A stretch of DNA of 64,000 bases from Chryseobacterium sp. G0162 (GCF_003815715.1 NZ_CP033922.1:2448001-2512000); one strand, 5' to 3'; shown: positions 1 through 8,336, counted from the stretch's first letter. A program made the numbers and translations. Notes: a model not told the origin generated them from the letters alone.

Positions 1-141
1 AGAACTTTAAAAAGTCAGGGCCTTTGATTGCAATCGGATTGAATGTCTGACATTCACTAATAAGCCATATATAACTTATTGCAACCGGTATAGCATGAAT
101 AATCAGCTTTTTCATGATTCATTATATTTTAATTATTTGTC

Positions 142-864
142 TTATCCGCCACAACCTCCGCAGCCGCCACAACCTCCACCACAGCCTCCGCCACAGCTAC
201 TTCCGCCACTACAACTACTGCCTCCACTATCATTTAAGTCGGAATTGCCGTCTTTTTTATCTTTAGTGTTTGTAATGGCAGATATTATTCCTCCAAAAAT
301 GATAATTCCTACGAAGGAAAAGAAGATAGAACCAACAGTCGTTATCACTTCTCCAAGGCAGGAACTAAGCGTTAAGATTACAATCAGAAACGGAATCCAT
401 TTCCATATTGGTGAATTCCTTTTTATGTCTTTAATCACATTCCCATTTAGCCAAATATCCTGAGGCGCCTCACAATGAAAGACCTCTTTATAGTTTTTCA
501 AAGTTGTTGAAAACCAATTATAATGCTTTATTTTCTCATTAAATCCTCCTTTTGAAGGATGATGATGTAAGGATCTTTTTAAAATATTAGGACAAAATTC
601 TTCCCAATAACTCTGAGTATAGATCAAATGCATATGCCACACTTTATCTACGATTTCACTTGGTGAAGCTCCTTTGGGAAGAATACAGCAGAGATAGACA
701 AATTTTTTATATTCTTCGATGGCTTTTCTGGTAAAGTCCATGCTCCAGTTTTCTTCTTTTGCCAGTTTTTTTGAAAAAGGGAAATCAGCATCGGAAGCGT
801 CCAGTGAGAATCCTTGGATTCTATTCCAAAGGGACTCATCTTTTAATAACATTTTTGTTTCCAT
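142..864 (-). CDS. GRDP-like membrane protein with Gly/Cys-rich tail
   Basis: 240 aa from the ATG at 864; a longer reading would start at a TTG at 891. Residues 1-110 resemble the glycine-rich-domain-protein (GRDP-like) family, with the signature VDKVWHMHLIYTQSYW near residues 73-88. Two hydrophobic segments follow (about 153-172 and 175-197). The last 30 residues are almost only Gly, Ser and Cys, ending in GGC repeats. The His- and Trp-rich block plus a Cys-rich tail could bind metal, but no catalytic motif is visible. Function is unknown. It stands alone, with the next gene divergent. The proline-rich frame on the opposite strand is a shadow of the Gly/Cys tail. Confidence 0.75.
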   Translation of the reverse strand: METKMLLKDESLWNRIQGFSLDASDADFPFSKKLAKEENWSMDFTRKAIEEYKKFVYLCCILPKGASPSEIVDKVWHMHLIYTQSYWEEFCPNILKRSLHHHPSKGGFNEKIKHYNWFSTTLKNYKEVFHCEAPQDIWLNGNVIKDIKRNSPIWKWIPFLIVILTLSSCLGEVITTVGSIFFSFVGIIIFGGIISAITNTKDKKDGNSDLNDSGGSSCSGGSSCGGGCGGGCGGCGGCGG

Positions 865-978
865 TGTTTTTTCTTTTGTTTTTCTACTCAAATATCAATG
901 GATTTTAAAATATAAAAGTCTTTCAAAAATCTTATTTGGTTTGATAAAAATCTTAAATTAGTCTTACAAAATCAAAAT

Positions 979-1875
979 ATGAAAAAGGAAGATATTCTAC
1001 ATCTTGAGAAGTTGATGAATTTCTTAAGTCAGCATTTTTTAAAGAAAAACCAGTGGGAAGATGTTACCAAAACGGAATGGTCATACATCTGTGCTGAACT
1101 TAATGAACTTATTACCAATGAACATTCAGAGAAAGAAATAAAGAAGAATCCTAATCTTCTGGGACCCCATTATCTTTATGAACATCTGATTATCAATAAG
1201 CTGAAAAGATTCAGACAGAATGAAAATGCTGTTTTAAGCAGACCTAACCTTGCCAAATTAAGCCTGATTGTCAAAGTCTTAGGGTATTCCAATTATATTG
1301 ATTTTATCAATTCCAATACTGAATCATTCAATTTTAATGATCTTAAGATCGATATGAATAATGTGAATCAGAATACAGCCCTTTTAGAGCGTCTTGTAGG
1401 CTGTTGGTATTCATATAACAGAAATCTTCCGGAGAACCCTACACAAGCCCTGGAAGACCGGATATGGCGCTCTGCCATGGAGATTTATAAATCTGAAACC
1501 ACCGGGGAATATTTCATAGAAAGAAGCGGCGGAGACCATCACAAATATTTCGGAAAAGTAACAGCCTACTCTGATTATGTTTTTATCATCATGAACAGCA
1601 ATACTTTTATCCGTCAAAGACATTTTATATCAAGAATAAAGGATAGTAAAGAAAAACTTAAAAATCCAGATTATAAGCTTCATGAATTACACTTCATCAG
1701 CACATGTATAAGTTTCAATCAGGAACCTATTGCCTTATTTGAAATTTTCCGGAAAGCAGATCGTAAAAACTTTATTTCGGACTCCATCAGTTTTCCAATT
1801 GACAGTGATGAGATTCCGGAGTCCATACTTAAACAGCTTGAGGATACTGAATCTAACAGGATTGATTACAGGTAG
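979..1875 (+). CDS. Hypothetical protein, 298 aa
   Basis: Not recognised. ATG start at 979, 114 bp from the divergent GRDP-like gene. There is no signal peptide or membrane segment, so it is probably cytoplasmic. The first 120 residues are helix-prone and charged, with a stretch near residues 85-105 that could be a winged or helix-turn-helix fold. The rest alternates short beta-prone segments around GCWYSYNRNLPENP and RSGGDHHKYFGKV. The shape (helical N-terminus, beta-rich C-terminus) suggests a sensor or regulator, but nothing in the sequence proves it. Codon use matches its neighbours. Confidence 0.7.
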   Translation: MKKEDILHLEKLMNFLSQHFLKKNQWEDVTKTEWSYICAELNELITNEHSEKEIKKNPNLLGPHYLYEHLIINKLKRFRQNENAVLSRPNLAKLSLIVKVLGYSNYIDFINSNTESFNFNDLKIDMNNVNQNTALLERLVGCWYSYNRNLPENPTQALEDRIWRSAMEIYKSETTGEYFIERSGGDHHKYFGKVTAYSDYVFIIMNSNTFIRQRHFISRIKDSKEKLKNPDYKLHELHFISTCISFNQEPIALFEIFRKADRKNFISDSISFPIDSDEIPESILKQLEDTESNRIDYR

Positions 1876-2128
1876 GACGCGATATGCTGGGTACGGGAAA
1901 TTTGGAACTAGATACAAGGATGGTTCAGAAATAGGGAACCAAAACTGCTAAGAAAAACACTCTATAAACATCAACAGTTATTCACCATATCCACCCGAAA
2001 CAGTTTTGTTTTGGATGGATTCTTATTGATGTTATGTCTGGAATACTTTTACCCTTTAAAAATCAATACTTTACTGAAATAAATACATAAATTAATTGTT
2101 CTAAATATGAACCCTCAATGATCTTGTT
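1876..2128. other. Intergenic, G/A-rich low-complexity segment
   Basis: No gene seen. About 1876-1930 is unusually G-rich for this genome (tgctgggtacgggaaa, then tagatacaagg). A similar texture recurs at about 3440-3490 after the next gene. This may be a degenerate intergenic repeat; no function is evident. Confidence 0.3.
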
Positions 2129-3364
2129 ATGGAATATTATGAATTGTATGAAGTATTGAAAAATCATTTTGATTCCAGAAAAGACATTGTGGAAATCAGA
2201 GATCTGAATGTAACCATTGAATCTATTCCTTTTGAATCCAAAGTTTCGGACCTGCTTTATGGTTCTGATAATCTGGATTGTCCTAAACATCATCATCCTT
2301 TACAAGTCAATGAAAATGCTTATCTGGCATATCAACAATCTTCAATAGATATAAAGGATTTTGACATTGAATGCAATAAAAAGTTTGAGTATCATGTTCT
2401 CAAAAGGGCTGATATAGAAACGGCTGACGGCTGTATTATCTTTTTCCACGGGCTGAATGAAAAAAAATGGGATAAGTACCTTCCGTGGGCTTATGAATTG
2501 GCTCAGAAAACCCGTAAAGCAATCCTATTATTTCCTATTGCTTTTCACATGGATCGCGCTGAAGCTATGTGGAGCGACCGGCACCAAATGACAGAAATCG
2601 TCAAGTTCAGAAAAGAGAAATATCCGGAAAACACTCACTTTTCTTATGTAAATGCCGCAACAAGTTCGAGATTGGAAGCTCATCCCCAACGAATTTTCTG
2701 GTCAGGATTACAAACCTACTCGGATATCATTGAAGTAGTGAAGGAAATTAAAGGTCACAAAATTAAAAGCATCGCTTCGGATGCCAGCCTGGATCTGTTT
2801 GGATATTCAATAGGTTCATTTCTGTCTATGATTATTAAAATGGCTGATCCACATAGCTTCTTCACGCAATCCAAAGTATTTTGTTTTTGCGGCGGTATGA
2901 CCATTGACCGGATGTTTCCGATTTCAAAATACATCATGGATTCCCAGGCTACGATTAAAATGCAGTCTGTTTTTACAGAATTATTAAGTTCTGATTTTAA
3001 ATTTGATAGCAGGCTGAAGCATTATCAGGATGATGAACTTCATCCACAGGAAAGCTGGTTCAAAAAAATGCTCAGGTACAATTATTTCCAAAGAGAAAGA
3101 GAGGACCGAATTCATGAAATCCAGTCCCAAATAAAAGCTTATGTCTTAGAAAAAGATACGGTAGCTCCGCCAATGGAAGCATTAAATACACTACAAGGAG
3201 GTTACAGAAACATCCATGTAGATGTTGAAATAAAGGATTTTCCTTTTGATTATTCTCACATGGTTCCTTTCCCACTGACGCATAAACACAAAACAGAAAT
3301 AACAAAAGCCTTTCATCAGTTTACAAAATCTGCCAGTGATTTTTATTCCCGGTCATCAGGATGA
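2129..3364 (+). CDS. Alpha/beta-hydrolase-like protein (DUF6051-like)
   Basis: 411 aa, ATG at 2129. The central part looks like an alpha/beta-hydrolase: GCIIFFHGLNEKKWDKYLPW around residue 105 resembles the HG oxyanion loop, and DLFGYSIGSFLS around residue 225 is a nucleophile elbow (G-Y-S-I-G). C-terminal candidates for the acid and base are VLEKDTVAPP and the His of DYSHMVPF. There is no signal peptide. It resembles Bacteroidota proteins labelled DUF6051, from memory only. The substrate is unknown. It is monocistronic by spacing, with 138 bp to the convergent LytTR gene. Confidence 0.65.
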   Translation: MEYYELYEVLKNHFDSRKDIVEIRDLNVTIESIPFESKVSDLLYGSDNLDCPKHHHPLQVNENAYLAYQQSSIDIKDFDIECNKKFEYHVLKRADIETADGCIIFFHGLNEKKWDKYLPWAYELAQKTRKAILLFPIAFHMDRAEAMWSDRHQMTEIVKFRKEKYPENTHFSYVNAATSSRLEAHPQRIFWSGLQTYSDIIEVVKEIKGHKIKSIASDASLDLFGYSIGSFLSMIIKMADPHSFFTQSKVFCFCGGMTIDRMFPISKYIMDSQATIKMQSVFTELLSSDFKFDSRLKHYQDDELHPQESWFKKMLRYNYFQREREDRIHEIQSQIKAYVLEKDTVAPPMEALNTLQGGYRNIHVDVEIKDFPFDYSHMVPFPLTHKHKTEITKAFHQFTKSASDFYSRSSG

Positions 3365-3502
3365 AAAAATGGAAAGGAGAAGTCTGAAAAGTAAGAGAAT
3401 GAGATCCATGGTTATGTTTTTGGTGATTCGAAATGCGGATTAGGAGGTGCTGGGTGAGTGAGGTGTAAATTGGGATACAGGATTCGGGGTGTTTTGTATT
3501 TT

Positions 3503-4246
3503 TTAGCTTACGAGCCAGTCTTTAAAGTCTTTGACACGGTCCCGGCTTATTGTAATTTCTTCCTGAGGCTGAAATTCAAGTTCTACTTTGTAATAAGGTG
3601 AAGTGTGAATATTCTTAATGTATTCAGAATTGATAATAAACTGTCTGTTAACACGAAAAAACTTTTTCTCATCCAGAATTTCAGCCAGTTCATCCAATGT
3701 AAAATCTGAAGGATACGAACGTTCATCAGTCTGAAGATACACAATCTTATTCTCACTGAAAAAACAACTTATTTCGTGAGTCTGAACAATTTTCAGGTTG
3801 TATCCTATTTTCACTAAAACTCTTGAAAGAACAGATTTTTCTTTTTTTATCAGCTGCTTGATGTCCTGTGATCCAATATCATTATTGGAAGGTATAAAAG
3901 ATTTAAATTTCTCGATAGCGCCTGAAAGATCCTCTTCAAGAATTGGTTTTAATAGGTAATCTATACTATTTAATTTAAAGGCTTTTAGGGTATATTGATC
4001 AAATGCTGTCGTATAAATGATAAATCCTTTGGTTGGAACTTTTTCAAAGATATCGAATGACAATCCGTCTCCAAGAACAATATCTGAAAAAATCAACTGC
4101 GGATGTTCATTTTCAGAAAACCAGACAACTCCTTCTTCTACAGATTCTATTTTAGCAACTACCTCAATATCAGGAAAATTACTTAACATTCTCTCTAATT
4201 TCCTTGAAGCGGGTTTTTCGTCTTCGATTATTACAGTCTTGATCAT
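3503..4246 (-). CDS. LytTR-family response regulator
   Basis: 247 aa. Receiver domain at about 1-120, with the acidic pocket ED near residue 8, the phosphoacceptor Asp at about 55 (LIFSDIVLGDG) and the Lys in the LLKPI motif near 98. A LytTR DNA-binding domain covers about 140-245 (VNRQFIINSEYIKNI). It is the last gene of the minus-strand run that starts with a LytS-type kinase, so it is most likely that kinase's partner. LytTR proteins bind direct repeats with a period near 21 bp; such repeats lie before three promoters in this window (4971-5002, 7566-7597, 11347-11378). Confidence 0.92.
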   Translation of the reverse strand: MIKTVIIEDEKPASRKLERMLSNFPDIEVVAKIESVEEGVVWFSENEHPQLIFSDIVLGDGLSFDIFEKVPTKGFIIYTTAFDQYTLKAFKLNSIDYLLKPILEEDLSGAIEKFKSFIPSNNDIGSQDIKQLIKKEKSVLSRVLVKIGYNLKIVQTHEISCFFSENKIVYLQTDERSYPSDFTLDELAEILDEKKFFRVNRQFIINSEYIKNIHTSPYYKVELEFQPQEEITISRDRVKDFKDWLVS

Positions 4247-4303
4247 TGAGCTAATAGTTTTAGTTTTAAAATTGAGAAATAAAATTAGACAAAATAATCA
4301 AAT

Positions 4304-4576
4304 TTAAAAATCTAACGTTTTCTTATTTTTTCCCACCTCTTTTTCAATGATTCCTGCCTCCCATTCATCATTAAAAATAAATAATGAAATAGCTTTCACT
4401 ATAAGAATCAGCGCCCAAATGCCTAACAGTAAGTGCCCACCAAACATTTGGTAATGCAATTCATCATTAAACCAATCATCTCCAATAACAATTACTGATA
4501 TAATCCCAAACCACATTAGGTTTTTATAGAATTTTTTCAATTGCTGAACTCTGTTGTATGCTCTGTTATAATCCAT
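4304..4576 (-). CDS. 2TM domain-containing protein
   Basis: 90 aa. A short amphipathic N-terminus (YNRAYNRVQQLKKFYKNL) leads into two membrane helices (about 20-38 and 45-68), then a charged tail ending in KKTLDF. This is the 2TM layout seen as free-standing proteins and as tails on LytS kinases in Flavobacteriia. It lies 57 bp upstream of the LytTR regulator and 22 bp downstream of a second 2TM gene, on the same strand. Function is unknown; a role in membrane sensing with the kinase is inferred from context. Confidence 0.85.
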   Translation of the reverse strand: MDYNRAYNRVQQLKKFYKNLMWFGIISVIVIGDDWFNDELHYQMFGGHLLLGIWALILIVKAISLFIFNDEWEAGIIEKEVGKNKKTLDF

Positions 4577-4598
4577 GATATATTGTTTTTTTAAGTTA

Positions 4599-4889
4599 TT
4601 ATAATGTTTTAGTTTTTTTGTTCTCTTCAGCCATCAGTTCTTTAATCTTGTTCTCTTCCCAGCTTTTTCCAATTCCAAATACATTTACAGCGTGAAATGT
4701 GATTCCGATTCCCCAGCCCAGCATTGGCCATAGGAACCATAAATAGCCAGGAGCCGTCATAAGATTTAAAAAAGCCAGAAACGGAATTACAATACAGAAT
4801 GAGGTAAGATTTCCGTAGAATTCTTTTAATTCTTTTACTCTTCTTGATGCTCTTTCATAAGCGGTTGTATCTTTATTAAAAGTTTCCAT
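4599..4889 (-). CDS. 2TM domain-containing protein
   Basis: 96 aa. N-terminal AYERASRRVKELKEFYGNL, two membrane helices separated by a short loop (the second includes FLWPMLGWGIGITFHAVNVF), then the conserved GKSWEENKIKELM tail. It is closely similar to the C-terminal 2TM module of the kinase encoded at 6177-7508, so the two probably arose by duplication. It is the first gene of the operon read from the promoter at 4930-4961, and its upstream region holds a LytTR-type direct repeat, so it is a likely target of the neighbouring response regulator. Confidence 0.87.
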   Translation of the reverse strand: METFNKDTTAYERASRRVKELKEFYGNLTSFCIVIPFLAFLNLMTAPGYLWFLWPMLGWGIGITFHAVNVFGIGKSWEENKIKELMAEENKKTKTL

Positions 4890-4929
4890 ATTTTTTATTT
4901 TTTAAGGTTAATTTGTTCTTTTCTTGAGT

Positions 4930-4961
4930 CAAATGTATGGCGGAAATGATCCTCAAATCAA
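4930..4961 (-). promoter_or_regulatory. Bacteroidota-type promoter for the 2TM/LytTR operon
   Basis: Read on the minus strand: TTG at 4961-4959, 21 nt, then the -7 element TACATTTG at 4937-4930 (consensus TAnnTTTG). The first ATG is at 4889. Confidence 0.65.
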
Positions 4962-4970
4962 TTTTATATG

Positions 4971-5002
4971 ACCGAACGGTAGATTATGCTTCCCGAATGG
5001 TA
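4971..5002 (-). promoter_or_regulatory. Putative LytTR direct-repeat operator
   Basis: On the plus strand: ACCGAACGGTA (4971-4981) and CCCGAATGGTA (4992-5002), start to start 21 bp. The proximal copy begins 34 bp from the -7 element. The spacing matches known LytTR sites, which are direct repeats with a period of about 21 bp. Confidence 0.6.
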
Positions 5003-5220
5003 AAAAATAAAGGAGTAATGAATTGTATAGAGTTGAAAGGGATACAAAAATCAAAATTTCTTTGATATTGTTTGTTGGAATGTAAAGTCCTAAAATTTTT
5101 AAGTAATATTCTGCATTTAGGCGAAAGAAAATCCAGAATTTGCAGCAAGCATATTTTACGTGGTTACACTAAATTAAGCCATAGAGCCACATAGTCTTAT
5201 AAGCTGGATATTTAAGAAAT

Positions 5221-5790
5221 TTAGTAGATAAACGGAATGAGTTTTTTTGTCGTTTTTCTGTATTGAATATATTCGTCACCGAATTGTTCTACGAGAGCCT
5301 GTTCTTCTATTTTGATTCTATAAGCAAAGGCTAAAAACGGAGGTAAAAAAGCAAAAACAAGTGACAGCCAATTATTGAGATATAACCCAAGTCCCAAAGA
5401 AGTAAGCAGAGAAAAAGCATATGATGGATGTCTCAAATACTTATAAAAGCCTTCTCTTTTGATCTTGTGATCTTCTTTAATGGTAACATCCACCGTAAAG
5501 TATTTCCCTAAAGATCTGATAATGATAAACCTGAAAATAATACCGATAAGAATAAGGGCCTCTCCCCCATACATTATCCAGTTTCCTTGGCTAATCGGTA
5601 ACGTTGAAAGATTGGAAATCGTTATTGCTGCTGCAATTGAAAAAGGGATCGCCAGCCAGAGAATATTAAGGGTGGATTTGTCCTTTCCTTTTTTATCATC
5701 TTTTCCGGATTTCAACATGTTTTTATAAAGAAACTCACTAAGAAACCAAGCCATCATGGATAGTATGTACAGAATTTCTAAAGCATTCAT
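5221..5790 (-). CDS. Isoprenylcysteine methyltransferase-family membrane protein
   Basis: 189 aa with four or five membrane helices. The C-terminal half has the ICMT/PEMT signature: RHPSYAFSLLTSLG near residue 120, and the EEQALVEQFGDEYIQYRKTTKK block near 160-182, which forms the SAM pocket in this superfamily. Bacteria lack prenylated CaaX proteins, so the substrate is probably a lipid or other small molecule and is unknown. It sits between 2TM genes on the same strand, but gaps on both sides (91 bp and 331 bp) leave its operon membership open. Confidence 0.82.
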   Translation of the reverse strand: MNALEILYILSMMAWFLSEFLYKNMLKSGKDDKKGKDKSTLNILWLAIPFSIAAAITISNLSTLPISQGNWIMYGGEALILIGIIFRFIIIRSLGKYFTVDVTIKEDHKIKREGFYKYLRHPSYAFSLLTSLGLGLYLNNWLSLVFAFLPPFLAFAYRIKIEEQALVEQFGDEYIQYRKTTKKLIPFIY

Positions 5791-5881
5791 TTTTATTACT
5801 GTTTTAAGGTGTTTTTATAGATAAAAAGTAAAAAGGAGATTAAAAGACTTAATGAAAATTTTGTCTTATTATTTCACTATC

Positions 5882-6193
5882 CTATTGGTTTTTCCTGTCT
5901 TTTTCCATCAATTCACGAATCTTCTTTTCCTCCCAATTCTGCAGGTAGCCATTTTTTGAAAGGAAGACTGTCATGGCATGCGCCAATATCCCAATACCCC
6001 AGAATGTAAGGGTAAAGAAATTCTTGAACTCAAAATAACTTTCTCCGGGCTTCAGATGGCTATAATTGTAAAAGACAATCAACACATTAATAATGACATA
6101 GACAAATAAATGAGCGTAAAAACCTCTTAGTTTCTCAACATATCTTTTTGCTTTCTGATATTGAATATCATTTTCGTTAAATGTTTCCATCAT
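5882..6193 (-). CDS. 2TM domain-containing protein
   Basis: 103 aa (or 102 from the second of two adjacent ATGs). It has the N-terminal YQKAKRYVEKLRGFYAHL, two hydrophobic helices, and the NWEEKKIRELMEK tail shared with the other 2TM proteins here. Its start overlaps the 3' end of the kinase gene by 17 bp, so the two are transcribed and probably translated together. It is more divergent between the helices (PGESYFEFKNFFTL) than the other copies. Confidence 0.85.
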   Translation of the reverse strand: MMETFNENDIQYQKAKRYVEKLRGFYAHLFVYVIINVLIVFYNYSHLKPGESYFEFKNFFTLTFWGIGILAHAMTVFLSKNGYLQNWEEKKIRELMEKDRKNQ

Positions 6194-7508
6194 TATTATT
6201 TTTTTGATTGTTCATAATTTCACGGATCTTCTTTTCCTGCCATGAATCTCCCACTCCGAAAACCTGAAAAGCATGAGAAGCTACTCCAATTCCCCATCCG
6301 AATACCGGAAACCAAAACCAGTGAAACGAGCTTTTGGTAAAAAGATTAATAAAGATCAAAAAGGGAATCACAATACAGTAAGAAATCAGGTTCATATAGA
6401 AATCCTTGATCTCTTTCATTCTCTTCTGAGCTTTCTTATAAGCTTTAAGATCATCATCAGACTTTTCACTGACAATATGAGGCTTATTAATAAGCATCGG
6501 AAGTTTTACTTTAAAATAATCTTCAGATTTTTCAATGAAAACATTTCTTTTAGTAAGCAGAGAATACCGTTGTACAATATTCGCCAATCCAATGCCCGAG
6601 CTTTCTTTGATCTGTTCCCTTACCTGTAAATTATTCTCAATACAAAGAATATCATTTTCTGAAAAAATTCTAATGACCAATGGCTTTGATGATGTGGCAA
6701 AATTATGTTTAATACAGTTTTCCAACAGAAGCTGTAATGACAGGGGTACCACAAATTTCCGGTAGTCTTCTTTCTTAACATCAAAAGTAAAATCAACACT
6801 GTCTTCAAACCTAGTTTTTAAAAGATCACAATAGGTTCTGGCAAATTCTATTTCATCTTCCACTGTTACCAGCTCTTTATCTTTCTGTTCAAGTACATAA
6901 CGGTAAATCTTTGACATTGAAGCGGTAAACTTCTGTGCCTGATTAGGGTTCTCATCAATCAATGAACTTAAAACATTTAAAGAATTAAAAAGAAAGTGAG
7001 GGTCCAGCTGATTTTTTAAACTTTCAAACTGTGCATTGGCAGACTTGGCAATGAGCTTCTGCTCTACCACTTCTTTTCTGGAAGTCTTCTTCAGTTCCTG
7101 CATAAAACCTTTGGCGTGAAGAAAGGCAGAAATAAGCAATGCAATGTTGATGGTAAACCAGTTGGCAAGGTTATATTTTCCTGAAAAATATTCTTCCGTA
7201 GTAGCCGCTTTCTGGATCAATACAAAATTGATATAGTTACAAAAATAGACTAATATAATGTTGATAATGATAACGGAAATAATGCTTATCACCGCTCTTT
7301 TGGATGTCTCCTCAGACCAGGGAAACTTTTTGTTGAGAAAGTTGTTCAACAAGCCGTTTCCACCACCTAATACAAATGTATACAGAAGTGAAATGAGTAT
7401 GGTCAGTACAAAGTTTTCCAGATTTTTCTCTCCTGTAAAGGCAAAAAAGAAAAACATGGAGACTATGAATGAAATCCAAAACATGGTGATAATATCCTTA
7501 CGTTTCAT
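6177..7508 (-). CDS. LytS-type sensor histidine kinase with C-terminal 2TM domain
   Basis: 443 aa from the ATG at 7508. A longer reading starts at a TTG at 7553, but the promoter at 7526-7553 lies over it, so 7508 is preferred. Four membrane helices occupy about 10-130; a His_kinase domain follows with the phosphoacceptor His near residue 171 (LDPHFLFNSLN) and an N-box near 255-265 (LLLENCIKHN). The ATP-binding G-region is short (SSGIGLANI). Residues about 350-443 are an appended 2TM module. It is the likely partner of the LytTR regulator at 3503-4246. Its promoter carries the same 21-bp-period repeat, consistent with autoregulation. Confidence 0.9.
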   Translation of the reverse strand: MKRKDIITMFWISFIVSMFFFFAFTGEKNLENFVLTILISLLYTFVLGGGNGLLNNFLNKKFPWSEETSKRAVISIISVIIINIILVYFCNYINFVLIQKAATTEEYFSGKYNLANWFTINIALLISAFLHAKGFMQELKKTSRKEVVEQKLIAKSANAQFESLKNQLDPHFLFNSLNVLSSLIDENPNQAQKFTASMSKIYRYVLEQKDKELVTVEDEIEFARTYCDLLKTRFEDSVDFTFDVKKEDYRKFVVPLSLQLLLENCIKHNFATSSKPLVIRIFSENDILCIENNLQVREQIKESSGIGLANIVQRYSLLTKRNVFIEKSEDYFKVKLPMLINKPHIVSEKSDDDLKAYKKAQKRMKEIKDFYMNLISYCIVIPFLIFINLFTKSSFHWFWFPVFGWGIGVASHAFQVFGVGDSWQEKKIREIMNNQKNNNDGNI

Positions 7509-7525
7509 GATGAGTTTTCTTGATT

Positions 7526-7553
7526 CAAAAATAGCTTTTATTAAAGGTATCAA
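7526..7553 (-). promoter_or_regulatory. Promoter of the LytS kinase gene
   Basis: Minus strand: TTG at 7553-7551, 17 nt, then TATTTTTG (7533-7526). The ATG at 7508 follows closely, giving a very short leader. Confidence 0.65.
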
Positions 7554-7565
7554 AAATTATTTTTT

Positions 7566-7597
7566 ACCGAAAGGTTAGTTTTTATCGCTGAGCCGTA
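7566..7597 (-). promoter_or_regulatory. Putative LytTR direct-repeat operator
   Basis: Plus-strand reading: ACCGAAAGGTT (7566-7576) and the weaker GCTGAGCCGTA (7587-7597), again 21 bp apart and 33 bp from the -7 element of the kinase promoter. The distal half matches the pattern ACYGAANGGYA less well than in the other two sites. Confidence 0.5.
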
Positions 7598-7688
7598 CAT
7601 ATAAATAATATTGAATTGTGCCTCATCAGGCCCCATACACAGTATTATTAATTTCACACAAAAAAAACATAAATCAGCAATATATTCA

Positions 7689-7722
7689 TTGAAAAACAAA
7701 TATTTTAATAATAATAATTTTG
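7689..7722 (+). promoter_or_regulatory. Promoter for the GG-leader peptide genes
   Basis: TTG at 7689-7691, 23 nt, then TAATTTTG at 7715-7722. The first peptide ATG is at 7815. Confidence 0.5.
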
Positions 7723-7814
7723 CGAATAACAATATTTATCCTAAATTGGAGAAATATAAAAACAGCGTTATCCGAAAAGCTTAAAGAGTAGGAATATCAA
7801 AAAACAAACTAAAA

Positions 7815-7976
7815 ATGAAAAAACAAATTAAATTCAAAGAGCTAAAAAAACTGACTAGAGATGAGCAAAAGAAAGTGGGTGGTGGTTTAATTCCAAAAGA
7901 TCCTTTTGAGGATGATGGCTGCGGATGGAATATGTGCAGAAATCAGTATGGAAGATGCTCAGTATTTGCATGCTAA
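7815..7976 (+). CDS. GG-leader four-cysteine peptide 1
   Basis: 53 aa. The N-terminus MKKQIKFKELKKLTRDEQKK followed by VGGG is a double-glycine leader of the bacteriocin-like type common in Chryseobacterium; a C39 peptidase transporter would cut after the GG. The predicted mature part has four Cys (36, 41, 48, 53; spacing C-x4-C-x6-C-x4-C) and shares the core DDGC-x-WNMCRN with peptide 2, so two disulfides are possible. No C39 transporter or modification enzyme lies nearby. The gene and about 60 bp of leader are duplicated 259 bp downstream. Whether it is a bacteriocin, a signal or something else is unknown. Confidence 0.82.
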   Translation: MKKQIKFKELKKLTRDEQKKVGGGLIPKDPFEDDGCGWNMCRNQYGRCSVFAC

Positions 7977-8073
7977 TACCCGAACAAGTAAAATTAATCT
8001 AAACATTAGGAAAATATAATATTGTATTTCCGAAAAAAGTTAAAAAATAGGAACATCAAGAAACAAACTAATA

Positions 8074-8247
8074 ATGAAGAAACAAATTAAACTAAAAGGT
8101 TTAAAGAGCCTTTCCAGAAACGAACAAAAGAATATTTCAGGCGGAGATACAATTCCAAGAGAACCAGGAAATGATGATGGTTGCGCATGGAATATGTGCA
8201 GAAACAAAGCAGGATTTTGTACCAAAGACTGGAGTCTATGTGAGTAA
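8074..8247 (+). CDS. GG-leader four-cysteine peptide 2
   Basis: 57 aa, a paralogue of the preceding peptide. Leader MKKQIKLKGLKSLSRNEQKN then ISGG; Cys at 37, 42, 49 and 56; shared core DDGC-x-WNMCRN-x2-G-x-C. Leader and core are conserved while the segment just after GG and the C-terminus differ, as expected if the ends carry specificity. The sequence before the ATG (gaacatcaagaaacaaacta) also matches that of copy 1, so the whole unit was duplicated. A strong hairpin terminator follows at 8263-8303. Confidence 0.82.
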   Translation: MKKQIKLKGLKSLSRNEQKNISGGDTIPREPGNDDGCAWNMCRNKAGFCTKDWSLCE

Positions 8248-8262
8248 AATTCACTTTTATAT

Positions 8263-8303
8263 AAAGAAAAAGTACCATAGTGATGTGGTACTTTTTCTTT
8301 TTT
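8263..8303 (+). terminator. Intrinsic terminator after the peptide pair
   Basis: Perfect 15-bp stem (8263-8277 with 8286-8300), core AAAAAGTACCA / TGGTACTTTTT, 8-nt loop, T-rich tail. Confidence 0.85.
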
Positions 8304-8336
8304 AAGCCTGATATTTGAGGCCCTTCGATTAGATTA

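Larger units (their letters stand above)
4890..5220. other. Intergenic region with promoter and LytTR operator
   Basis: 331 bp. It holds the minus-strand promoter and operator for the 2TM/LytTR operon (listed separately). I see nothing else identifiable in 5003-5220. Confidence 0.6.

Noticed and set aside
95-463. Proline-rich ORF on the plus strand
   Set aside because: It is the complement of the Gly/Cys-rich tail of the GRDP-like gene; no family features of its own.
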